Assembly (NCBI GenBank): GCA_025451425.1
Contig: JANWKK010000030.1
Coordinates: 1-11,434 of the forward strand
Direction: 5' to 3'
DNA from: Gemmatimonadaceae bacterium
GTDB taxonomy: Bacteria > Gemmatimonadota > Gemmatimonadetes > Gemmatimonadales > Gemmatimonadaceae
DNA length: 11,434 nt
In this document: positions 1 to 7,332 of the stretch, one piece after another
How positions within the stretch are numbered: position 1 is the first letter of the stretch
Layout of the letters: the number at the start of each line of letters is the position of its first letter
Position numbers and translations under genes: made by a program
Notes under the pieces: model-generated
What the model was told of the DNA's origin: nothing
Seen by the model: the letters and a program-made list of their open reading frames with translations, nothing else
Database searches by the model: none

Positions 1-869
1 ATCAGACAAACGCCGGTGTCAGTGCAGCCCGCAACACTGCTTTACGCAAGGCGAGCGGGGAGTTCGTCGCGTTTCTCGACTCGGACGACGTGTGGAAGTC
101 GTGGCGCATAGAGAGTCAAGTCGCGGCGCTCAGGCAACACCCGGAAGTCGGGCTAGCCTGGACGGACATGACCGCCGTCGACGACCAGGGCCGGGTGATC
201 GATCAGCGACACCTACGCGTCATGTACGCGGCGCACAGTCGCGTCGATGTCGATGTCCGGATGCAGAAGGTTGCGACGCTTGGTACGCTGAGCAGCACGG
301 TACCTCCGGAGTTTCAAGATGCGGCTGTCCGGACCGGCGTTCTTTTCAGCGAAATCCTGCTCGGGAATTTACTGCACACCTCCACGGTCTTGGTCCGGCG
401 TTCGTGGATAGAGCGCGTGGGAGGCTTCGACCCAACATTTGCGAGGGCAGGCGAGGATTACGAGTTCTACGTGCGTCTGTGCTCCGTCGGGCCCGTCGCA
501 TTCATCGATGCACCTTCGACTTTCTATTGCGTCGGCGCCGCCGATCAGCTCACGCGGCCAGACATGCTGCTCGAGATCGCGAGGAATAACCTCCGGGCGA
601 TCAAGAAATGGGTACCGCATGCACAATCCCATGTGAGGCTCCCCGCTCAGGCGATTCGAGCGCGATTCGCGGATTCGCATTCATGGCTTGCCCAAGCAGA
701 GCTCGACGCCGGCAATCGATTGGCCGCGACGCGAAACGTGATGTTGAGCCTTGCGCGCAATCCACGGCTGGACCGTCGCGTACTGCTCCTCGTTCGCTGC
801 GCGCTTCCAGGCGTGCTCACAGATTTGCTGCGTGCGATGCGCCGGCCGATTGCCCGTCGCACCAACTGA
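1..869 (+). CDS. GT2 family glycosyltransferase, 5' end outside the window
   Basis: The frame is open from base 3 to the TGA at 867-869, giving 288 visible residues; the true start lies upstream of the window. An internal GTG at base 90 is not the start, because conserved sequence continues before it. The visible part begins inside the GT-A nucleotide-sugar domain: a TNAGVSAARNTAL segment, then FVAFLDSDDVW, whose DSDD is the metal- and nucleotide-sugar-binding DxD motif. Further on come a VGGFDPTF block and GEDYEFYVRL, the acidic acceptor/catalytic region of GT2 enzymes. No membrane segment is seen, so it is probably a soluble or membrane-associated cytoplasmic enzyme adding one sugar to a lipid-linked intermediate. 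The last 80 or so residues are an Arg/Leu-rich helical tail. The next gene begins 3-12 nt downstream, suggesting co-transcription. Family assignment is secure; donor and acceptor sugars cannot be read from sequence. Confidence 0.93.
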   Translation, partial: QTNAGVSAARNTALRKASGEFVAFLDSDDVWKSWRIESQVAALRQHPEVGLAWTDMTAVDDQGRVIDQRHLRVMYAAHSRVDVDVRMQKVATLGTLSSTVPPEFQDAAVRTGVLFSEILLGNLLHTSTVLVRRSWIERVGGFDPTFARAGEDYEFYVRLCSVGPVAFIDAPSTFYCVGAADQLTRPDMLLEIARNNLRAIKKWVPHAQSHVRLPAQAIRARFADSHSWLAQAELDAGNRLAATRNVMLSLARNPRLDRRVLLLVRCALPGVLTDLLRAMRRPIARRTN

Positions 870-872
870 ACA

Positions 873-2003
873 GTGCTGACAATGCAGACTCGCGCGACCT
901 CTCCCGAGCCCGACGTCGGGCCATTTCCACCAGGGCGACTGGAGCACTTTGTCGGATTTGGTGCGGCACGCATCGAGGCAGAGTCCAAGTTGCGTACAGA
1001 TGGCGTTCCGCTACCGACTCCCCAGACGGCCAAATGGCTTCGGGGCGTTGGCTGCAATGATTCAAAACTGCTCATAGCCGTCGATGCTGATGGGCGCGCG
1101 ATAGCGGCCGTGGGTGTCGGTATTGGGCGGAGTCGGTCGCTGCCCGGCCATGTCGTCTACCGGGTCCAACGCCTGGGCGCGAGCCGCGAGGCAAATGCCG
1201 AGGCGGTGCTTCTCGCGGGACTTGCCCGGTCAGCTCGTCGGGATCCGCGATGCATTCGACTTCACATCGAGCTATTCGAGCCGGATCCTGAACTTCGCAA
1301 GAGGCTTGGCAAGACGCTCCAGGAGCTCGGCTTCGTGAAGGCCGCAGAAACGACAGCGTACGTCCACACCCCATCGCTCGATCTCAGTCCATCCGAGGAC
1401 GAACTCTTCGGCAAGTGCGCATCCAGCGCGCGGCGCAATGTGCGCGCGCCCGCGAAACGCGGCTTGCGCCTGGCGACGCTGGACGATCTGTCTTACGCCG
1501 AGCGGCTTCAGGCGCTCATGAATGAGGTCTTCGAGCGGACGGGCGGGACCACACGGGATCTTCCGTGGACCACGATTCTCGAAATGTCGGCCGCGTCGCC
1601 GGAGCGGTCGCGCATCATCGGCCTATTCGCACCTAACGAGACCGGGCCCGCAGGGCTCGTTGCCTTCTCGTGGGGATGCGTGAACGGGGATTACGTCACC
1701 TACGAGGCCGGCGCCTCGACACGCAGCCGCGACTTCGGAAATCTGGCACTTGCCTACGCGCCGCTCTGGGATCTCATTGCGTGGGCTAAACGTATCGGCG
1801 CGAGCTGGTTCGACTTTGGCGGCGTGCCTTCGCCGAGCGCTTCGAGCGCGTCCGAAAATCCGCTCGCGGGCATCTCCGACTTCAAGCGGTTCTTCTGTGA
1901 GCGAGTGGTTGAGGGGGGGGAGGATTGGATTCTCGAGCCGAAACCTGTTCGAGCATTCCTGGCCCGCGCCGTGCGCGCCGCGGCGACGCGCGTGCGTGCC
2001 TGA
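873..2003 (+). CDS. FemAB-like (GNAT-fold) aminoacyl/acyltransferase
   Basis: A 376-residue protein if GTG 873 is used. ATG 882 (three codons later) is equally possible, since neither has a clear Shine-Dalgarno site. Two GNAT-like halves are suggested. The second carries SARRNVRAPAKRG (about 185-197), an ATLDDLSYAERL segment, a CVNGDYVTYEAGAS strand (269-282), then WFDFGGVPSP (312-321) and GISDFKRFF (333-341). The FDFGG plus downstream FKRFF arrangement is typical of FemX/FemA/FemB-type transferases, which in characterised members move an amino acid from aminoacyl-tRNA onto a lipid-linked amine. It follows the GT2 gene almost directly and converges on the oxidoreductase gene 43 bp away. An 8-G run sits 27 codons from its end. 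It differs clearly from the second FemAB-like gene at 3855 and lacks that protein's XrtA-type motifs. Substrate unknown; a general GNAT acyltransferase is the alternative. Confidence 0.82.
   Translation: MLTMQTRATSPEPDVGPFPPGRLEHFVGFGAARIEAESKLRTDGVPLPTPQTAKWLRGVGCNDSKLLIAVDADGRAIAAVGVGIGRSRSLPGHVVYRVQRLGASREANAEAVLLAGLARSARRDPRCIRLHIELFEPDPELRKRLGKTLQELGFVKAAETTAYVHTPSLDLSPSEDELFGKCASSARRNVRAPAKRGLRLATLDDLSYAERLQALMNEVFERTGGTTRDLPWTTILEMSAASPERSRIIGLFAPNETGPAGLVAFSWGCVNGDYVTYEAGASTRSRDFGNLALAYAPLWDLIAWAKRIGASWFDFGGVPSPSASSASENPLAGISDFKRFFCERVVEGGEDWILEPKPVRAFLARAVRAAATRVRA
1913..1920 (+). repeat. Run of eight G within the FemAB-like gene
   Basis: An uninterrupted G8 tract lies in codons 347-350 (Glu-Gly-Gly-Glu) of the FemAB-like gene. 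It is the longest homopolymer noticed in the window. Loss or gain of one G would replace the last ~27 residues with an unrelated tail. Confidence 0.9.
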
Positions 2004-2046
2004 TCCCGCCGGAGAATACTTTCGTTAGGCTACCGCGTCGTGCCGA

Positions 2047-3495
2047 TCAGGATCTCGCGACCGAAGCCGAGACGCGAAGTGCGTTTGCGGCGATGGTCAA
2101 ACCGGTATTGACGGCGCCTGGGGATGGGAGAGCACTCGCGTCTACCACATACAGACCCTCGACGTCATGCGCCTGGCACGAGGCGTTGACGACAGACGTA
2201 TTGGGATCGGTTCCCATGCGCGCTGTGCCCACACCGTGCCAACGTTCGTCGAACACGCGCGAGGCGAGCACTCGATAGCCGGCCGCTCTGAAGAGGCCAA
2301 TTGCCCGGGCGCGGAGTGTTGAGAATGTTTTGCTGTTCTGGATTGGTGCTCTCAACAAGCTCACGCCGCCGTCAGCGAGTTGAAATCCGGTCTCAGAGCT
2401 GGGAAGTCCCTCTGTCATGATGAATGTGTGAAAACTGTTTTGAAGCAGCGCTGCCACGAACGGTCGATAACGCCGAGACATTCCAATGGGCTCGATGTAG
2501 CCAGCTGACTGAATCGAACCCGTGGGATAGGGCCACTCAGGCGCCGAAGAATAGAAGGCGTGAATGGCAAAGGTCTTCTGGTGAAATGGCGTGCGCTGAA
2601 CGCCAAGCTCGAGAGGAAACACCCAGCCCATCGTGTGCGCTCCGAAGTTACGTCCAAGGTTGCCCGAGACATTCCCGAGCCCGTTGGGATGTTGGTCGGT
2701 GCGCGACCGCCAGAGCAACAAGGGAGTACCCATGACGCCGCCCGACACCGCCACCATGCGCGCGTGAATCGTAAACTCCTCACCATCGCGCTTCACGCGA
2801 ACGCCCTCGACACGACGACCGTCCGGACTCGGGATGATACGGAGGCATGTAGTGCGAGTCATGAGCGTAACGAAGCCCGATTTGATCGCCGGTCGTAGGG
2901 CACCGATCTCACCGTCGATCTTGGCATCGCGTGGACAAAAGTACCCGTCGCAATGCCGGCAGAGCACGCAACTGCCGTCGCCGCTGGGATCGTAATCGAT
3001 CGATCGAGGAATGTGGGAGACCGCTACGTTCGCCAGACTAGTTAGGCGTCCGACCAGCTCTCGAACGGGCCCTTGATGTGGAATCGGCGCGTACGGCCAA
3101 GGGCTGGAACGGGGCGGCTCGGTCGGGTCATTCTCGCTCGAGCCATGCACTTTGTACACGCGCTCTGCTTGGGCATAGAACGGCTCGAGATCGGCGTAGG
3201 AGATCGGCCAGCCGGGCGAAACGCCGGCCTCCATTTCGGTCGGCGCAAAGTCCGGCTCCCGCAAACGATACATGGACGCGCCGTAGAATTTGCTCAGCCC
3301 CCCCACGTATGGCTTGTCGCCGAAGGCGGTGTAGTGGATCGGCGAGCGATCGGCGCTCTCGGTCCGAATCGTTTCGCCTTCGTCGACGACAATGGTGGTA
3401 AAGCCGCGGCGAGAAAGTCCGTAAGCAAAGGAGCTACCTCCCAAGCCTGTTCCGACGACAACCGCCTCACAACTCAGATCACGCGTATTGATCAC
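2047..3495 (-). CDS. GMC family flavin-dependent oxidoreductase
   Basis: A 482-residue FAD enzyme that probably oxidises an alcohol (or sugar hydroxyl) to a carbonyl. The N-terminal Rossmann motif is GTGLGGS (15-21), followed by an acidic residue (E39) ending the second strand, where FAD ribose is normally bound. A four-Cys cluster, C176, C179, C182 and C187, within CVLCRHCDGYFCPRDAK marks a bacterial GMC subfamily. The C-terminal GMC signature is complete: RWHGVGTARMG with the active-site base H420, then VDASALPSPGAVNTGLT with N463 as the partner residue. No signal peptide or membrane segment is seen. The start is GTG at 3495; no stronger upstream choice is evident. It is the only gene on the minus strand, converging with the FemAB-like gene and divergent from the operon at 3855, so it is probably transcribed alone. 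A role in modifying a polysaccharide or its precursor is inferred from position only. Confidence 0.92.
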   Translation of the reverse strand: MINTRDLSCEAVVVGTGLGGSSFAYGLSRRGFTTIVVDEGETIRTESADRSPIHYTAFGDKPYVGGLSKFYGASMYRLREPDFAPTEMEAGVSPGWPISYADLEPFYAQAERVYKVHGSSENDPTEPPRSSPWPYAPIPHQGPVRELVGRLTSLANVAVSHIPRSIDYDPSGDGSCVLCRHCDGYFCPRDAKIDGEIGALRPAIKSGFVTLMTRTTCLRIIPSPDGRRVEGVRVKRDGEEFTIHARMVAVSGGVMGTPLLLWRSRTDQHPNGLGNVSGNLGRNFGAHTMGWVFPLELGVQRTPFHQKTFAIHAFYSSAPEWPYPTGSIQSAGYIEPIGMSRRYRPFVAALLQNSFHTFIMTEGLPSSETGFQLADGGVSLLRAPIQNSKTFSTLRARAIGLFRAAGYRVLASRVFDERWHGVGTARMGTDPNTSVVNASCQAHDVEGLYVVDASALPSPGAVNTGLTIAANALRVSASVARS

Positions 3496-3854
3496 GATGG
3501 GTCCAACGGCGAGTTAACGCAAAATCGAAGCAGCGAGGATAACATCTTCGCAGTACCGCGCCAGCGGTAGCCGTCCGTTGTTCAAGTTCGATGTGGGCGC
3601 TGTCCCGCGTGCGCAGTGGATTGTGTGGCGCCAATGCCACAGCGCCAAATCGACGACCGTCTCGCGACCACTGATTGCGACCGGTAAACGCCAGCCTGAC
3701 ACAAAGATGCGCGCACATTCTCCAGCGAGAATTCGAGAAGTCGCGATGGCCATCGACGTGCAGAATGGGCGTGCAATCTCGTTTCTGAAATGTCGTGAAC
3801 CGGCTCGTCGCTGACAGCGGTTCATCTTCTCGACCCGTGCTGTGCATTAATGCG
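3496..3854. other. Divergent intergenic region between oxidoreductase and FemAB operon
   Basis: About 360 bp separates two divergently read genes and must hold their promoters if each is transcribed from here. A short inverted repeat (TGTGGC / GCCACA, 3624-3641) and a loose sigma-54-like site (3747-3762, plus strand) are visible; no clear sigma-70 pair stands out. A minus-strand frame is open from ATG 3825 or an internal ATG at about 3750 down to the stop at 3514, but it resembles no family I recognise and is not called as a gene. A plus-strand GTG at 3795 could lengthen the FemAB gene by 20 residues. Confidence 0.7.
3624..3641. repeat. Inverted repeat, 6-bp arms
   Basis: TGTGGC (3624-3629) and GCCACA (3636-3641) are perfect complements around a 6-nt loop. 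The element is in the divergent intergenic region, 129-146 bp upstream of the oxidoreductase start and about 215 bp before the FemAB start. It could be an operator half-site pair or simply chance. Confidence 0.4.
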
Positions 3855-4886
3855 ATGACGCTTCGCGTTTCGACATATTCCGGCGATGCGAGCGAATGGA
3901 ATCAGTTCGTTCGCGCGCAGTCGCAATGGACGCATTTTCATTTGTATGGCTGGCGCTCAGTAGTCGAACGGGTGTTCAACCACGAGTGCATCTATTTGGA
4001 GGCACGCGAGGAATCGGGCCACCTCGCTGCGGTGCTCCCGCTCATTCGCATGCGCAGTATGCTGTTTGGCCACTTCCTGGTGTCGATGCCGTTCGTGAAC
4101 TACGGCGGCCCAATTGGCAGCGACGAAGGCGTTAGCGCTTTGGTCGACGCGAGCGCGCAACTCGCCAGGCAGCATCGCGTCCGACTGCTCGAATTGCGGA
4201 GCCGGGCGCCGCTTCCGACGACAATGGCGGTCTCGCATCGCAAGATCACTGTGGTCCTCGACCTGCCCTCGACGGAGGATGCTCTCTGGGCCAGCCTCCC
4301 AGCGAAGGTGCGCAGCCAGGTACGCCGACCGCAAAAGGAGGGAGTCGAGATTCGATTCGGCGTCGACCAGATCGAATCTTTTTACGAGGTGTTCACGGAG
4401 CACATGCGCGATCTGGGTACGCCGGCACAGTCGCTCGCGTTCTTCAGGGCCATCGCGGATGAATTTCCTAACGATGTTCGTTTCGCGTGTGCCTATCTCG
4501 GCGATCAGCCAATCGCCTGCGGATGCGGCTTCCTGTGGCGTGATGAATTCGAGATCACGTGGGCATCGGCGCTGCGATCGCACAAGCAACTGGCCGCGAA
4601 CATGCTCGTTTACTGGTCGCTCATGCAGCGCGCGATCGCCGACGGCGCCAAGGTCTTCAACTTTGGCCGATGCACCCCCGACAGCGGCACGCATCGATTC
4701 AAGCTGCAGTGGGGAGGGCGCGGCGAGGAGCTCTGGTGGTACGAATACGGCGGAAATGGTGACGGCGCGGCGCGGACGCCCTCGCCCGATGATGCGCGCT
4801 ACTCGCTCGCAACACGTGTCTGGCGACGACTGCCGGTTTCGATGACGCGGAAACTCGGGCCGTCCATCGTCCGGTACATCCCGTGA
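3855..4886 (+). CDS. FemAB-like protein of the XrtA/PEP-CTERM-associated type
   Basis: With ATG 3855 the protein has 343 residues. An in-frame GTG at 3795 would add 20 residues that look non-conserved, so ATG is preferred, although no good ribosome site precedes it. Recognisable blocks (numbered from ATG 3855) are KVRSQVRRPQKEG (151-163), FYEVFTEHMRDLGTPAQSLAFF (about 176-197), AANMLVYW (267-274 in the longer numbering), VFNFGRCTPDSGTHRFKLQWG (about 267-287) and a WWYEY strand. This order of QVR, MRDLGTP, FGR and FK-QWG blocks matches the FemAB relative that accompanies exosortase A in exopolysaccharide loci. The fold is a tandem GNAT-like acyltransferase, and transfer of an amino acid or acyl group to an amine is expected but not shown. 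It is the first gene of a four-gene operon; its stop overlaps the next GTG by 4 nt. One small deviation is Cys in GRCTP, where related proteins usually have Ser or Thr. Confidence 0.88.
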   Translation: MTLRVSTYSGDASEWNQFVRAQSQWTHFHLYGWRSVVERVFNHECIYLEAREESGHLAAVLPLIRMRSMLFGHFLVSMPFVNYGGPIGSDEGVSALVDASAQLARQHRVRLLELRSRAPLPTTMAVSHRKITVVLDLPSTEDALWASLPAKVRSQVRRPQKEGVEIRFGVDQIESFYEVFTEHMRDLGTPAQSLAFFRAIADEFPNDVRFACAYLGDQPIACGCGFLWRDEFEITWASALRSHKQLAANMLVYWSLMQRAIADGAKVFNFGRCTPDSGTHRFKLQWGGRGEELWWYEYGGNGDGAARTPSPDDARYSLATRVWRRLPVSMTRKLGPSIVRYIP

Positions 4887-6124
4887 TTCCTCGCCACCAA
4901 CTCGCCGTCGCTCCCCGCATCACTCTACCTTCGCTGATCACAGCGGGGGTGTCGCTCTTTTCACCGAGTACTATCCCGATTGAAGCATTCGCGACGAACT
5001 TGCAACGTGAGTTCCGTGCAACGCGGTGCGTGCTCACTGACAGCGGTACGTCGGCGCTGGTGCTCGCGCTGCGCCTGCTCGTCGGCAAGAACGGCACGGT
5101 CGCTTTACCAGGATACGGCTGTGTCGACATCACCAGTGCCGTACGCTACGCGGGATTGAGGGTACGACTGTACGATGTCGATCCGCGGACGCTGTCACCC
5201 GATCTCGACTCTGTGCTCGGAACACTCACTCAGGGCGTCGACGCGATTCTGGTTGCACACTATTACGGCTACCCGGCCGACATCAACGGCGTGCGTGCGC
5301 TAGCCGCCGCGTGGAATATTCCTGTTCTCGAGGATGCCGCGCAGGCTGCTGGCGGAACGCTCGATGGCGCGAAGCTTGGCTCGTTGGGCGACGTATCCGT
5401 GTTGAGCTTCGGTCGCGGCAAGGGACTCTTTGGCGGCCGCGGTGGTGCCCTGCTGGTCCGATCGGCCGAGTTGGTCGAGCGAATGCCCTCGACGTTGTCG
5501 TTAGGCTCACGCCGGGGCCTGGGCGACGTCATCGCGGCGACGGCACAGTGGGCGCTTGGGAGGCCGACAATCTATGCCGTCCCAGCGTCGCTCCCCTGGC
5601 TCCATCTCGGAGAGATGGTGTACCGGGCAGCACATGAACCGCGCAGCCTCTCCCATGCCGCGGCGACTCTCGCGACCTCGTCCCTCGCAAACGAGGCGAG
5701 CGAACGCCGCGTGCGAACGCTCAGGGCCGAAATTCTGAATCGGATGGCTACCGAGGTCGGATCGGTGAGTCCGATTCGGTCGATCGATGGCGGGACGTCC
5801 GGTTACCTCCGCTTCGCTGTACTCGACTCATCAGGAGCGCGAAGCGAAGCTCCGCGGCTCGGCGTGATGCGCGCGTATCCACGAACCTTGCGCGAGCAGC
5901 CTGAATTGAGGTCCCAGCTTTTTGCGAGTCAGCCCGCCACCACAGGCGCCGATGAGCTCACGCGATCGCTCTTCACGCTCCCAACGCATTTCAAGGTTCG
6001 TCAATCCGATTTCGTCGGCCTTCGGCTCTGGTTGGCCGGTTGCGCGGCGTCATCGTCGGTTGTGCACGTCAGTGAGAATGTACGCAACTTCGATCTAGCT
6101 GTCCCAAAGAGCTCGAGCGTGTGA
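4883..6124 (+). CDS. DegT/DnrJ/EryC1/StrS family PLP aminotransferase
   Basis: A 413-residue PLP enzyme of fold type I. Visible features are TDSGTSALVLAL (52-63, PLP-phosphate loop), LPGYGCVDITSAV (75-87), AHYYGYPADI (125-134), LEDAAQAAGG (149-158) with D151 placed to contact the pyridine nitrogen and Q154 next to it, and LSFGRGKGLFGGRGG (174-188), in which K180 is the Schiff-base lysine. A C-terminal LFTLPTHFKV block also fits the family. Such enzymes usually convert a nucleotide-linked keto sugar into an amino sugar, using glutamate or glutamine as amino donor. The GRGKGL variant is not the standard sugar-aminotransferase form, so a non-sugar substrate is possible. The start GTG 4883 shares GTGA with the upstream stop, and its own stop shares GTGA with the next start, so translational coupling is likely. 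An amine made here would be a natural acceptor for the neighbouring FemAB-like enzyme (inference). Confidence 0.9.
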   Translation: MIPRHQLAVAPRITLPSLITAGVSLFSPSTIPIEAFATNLQREFRATRCVLTDSGTSALVLALRLLVGKNGTVALPGYGCVDITSAVRYAGLRVRLYDVDPRTLSPDLDSVLGTLTQGVDAILVAHYYGYPADINGVRALAAAWNIPVLEDAAQAAGGTLDGAKLGSLGDVSVLSFGRGKGLFGGRGGALLVRSAELVERMPSTLSLGSRRGLGDVIAATAQWALGRPTIYAVPASLPWLHLGEMVYRAAHEPRSLSHAAATLATSSLANEASERRVRTLRAEILNRMATEVGSVSPIRSIDGGTSGYLRFAVLDSSGARSEAPRLGVMRAYPRTLREQPELRSQLFASQPATTGADELTRSLFTLPTHFKVRQSDFVGLRLWLAGCAASSSVVHVSENVRNFDLAVPKSSSV

Positions 6125-7332
6125 TGCGCATCATGTCCCTTCGCGAGATGCAACAGGCTCACAGCCTCGCCACAGCGACCGAACCCGCAGTGGTCTCACG
6201 TCGCGCAACCGGAGCTCTGAGCAGTGTACTGCACCTGATACAGCCCGACGACATTGGCGGTGCGGAGACGGTCGTATGTTCGCTTGCGCGCGCGCAAAAA
6301 CGCCACGGTGCAAAAGTAGCCGTGGCGGCAATTGTCCACTCCCCGGACGTGGCGACATCGTTCGTCGGCTCACTTCGCGCTGACTCGATCGAAACGCACC
6401 GAATTCTGGTGACGGGCCGTGCCTACCTTCGGGAGCGCCGAGCCATCGCGGAGATCTGTCAGGCGATCTCACCGGACGTAGTGCATAGCCACGGCTATCG
6501 CGCTGACGTCGTCGACGCGATGTATCTCCGACGGACCGTCCCGATCGTCACGACGGTCCACGGCTACACTGGCGGTGGCATCAGGAACCGAGTTTACGAG
6601 TGGCTGCAGCGGCGTGCGTTTCGCCGGTTCGATGGTGTGGTAGCGGTATCCGCGGAACTCGGACGCGAGCTCGGCCGGGCCGTGCGATCGGAATGCCTCC
6701 ATGTGTTGCCTAACGCGTTCCACCCGCCCGCACTGGTGACGCGGGCTGCAGCGCGTGCGGCGCTTGGCATCCCAGTTGACTCATTTGTCGCTGGCTGGGT
6801 CGGGCGCATGTCGAAGGAGAAGGGTGCGGACGTACTCCTGGATGCGCTAACAGACGCAAACGTCCCGCAGTCGGTTCATGTCGCGTTCGTAGGCGATGGT
6901 GCCGAATTGCAGGTCCTGAAGAGTCGCGCAGTTCGGCTCGGAGTCGCGTCACGCGTATCCTGGCTCGGGCGGGTCCCGAACGCCTCACGATTCCTTGCCG
7001 CTTTCGACGCGTTCATTTTGAGCAGTCGTACCGAAGGGACGCCGATGGTTGTCTTGGAAGCGATGGCCGCCGGCGTCCCAATTGTTGCGACGCGCGTCGG
7101 CGGGGTCGCCGATGTGCTTCCGCCCGGCGCCGCGTTTCTGGTGCGGCCAGAGGAACCTTCCGAATTGGCGTCAGCAATCCGCTTCGTCTACGACAACCGC
7201 GAGAGCGCGCGAACAGCAGCACGCGCAGCACGACAACGGCTCGAGACGCACTACGGCGTCGGCGACTGGGTCGCGAATTATGAGGGGATCTACACGCGTG
7301 CGCGACAGGAGGCCGAGAGGCGACTCGGATGA
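6121..7332 (+). CDS. GT4 family (GT-B fold) glycosyltransferase
   Basis: 403 residues if GTG 6121 is used; ATG 6124 (next codon) and ATG 6133 are in-frame alternatives. The first ~33 residues precede the fold and look unstructured. The N-terminal domain begins VLHLIQPDDIGGAET, with the GGAE acceptor-side loop (46-49), followed by VVHSHGYRADVV (120-131) and TVHGYTGGG. The C-terminal donor domain has AGWVGRMSKEKGADVLL (224-240), a VGDGAEL loop and SSRTEGTPMVVLEAMAAG, in which E305 and E313 form the EX7E motif of retaining GT4 enzymes. No membrane span is present; these enzymes act on the cytoplasmic face of the membrane with a nucleotide-sugar donor. GTGA overlap upstream and ATGA overlap downstream place it inside the operon. 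The sugar transferred is not predictable. Confidence 0.93.
   Translation: MMRIMSLREMQQAHSLATATEPAVVSRRATGALSSVLHLIQPDDIGGAETVVCSLARAQKRHGAKVAVAAIVHSPDVATSFVGSLRADSIETHRILVTGRAYLRERRAIAEICQAISPDVVHSHGYRADVVDAMYLRRTVPIVTTVHGYTGGGIRNRVYEWLQRRAFRRFDGVVAVSAELGRELGRAVRSECLHVLPNAFHPPALVTRAAARAALGIPVDSFVAGWVGRMSKEKGADVLLDALTDANVPQSVHVAFVGDGAELQVLKSRAVRLGVASRVSWLGRVPNASRFLAAFDAFILSSRTEGTPMVVLEAMAAGVPIVATRVGGVADVLPPGAAFLVRPEEPSELASAIRFVYDNRESARTAARAARQRLETHYGVGDWVANYEGIYTRARQEAERRLG

Noticed and set aside
2004..2046. Bidirectional terminator between the convergent FemAB-like and oxidoreductase genes
   Set aside because: No hairpin or T-run is visible in these 43 bp.
3957..4694. 245-codon open frame on the minus strand
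   Set aside because: It lies wholly inside the FemAB gene, whose plus-strand motifs are clear; the antisense translation is Arg-rich with no recognisable domain, as expected of a shadow frame in GC-rich DNA.
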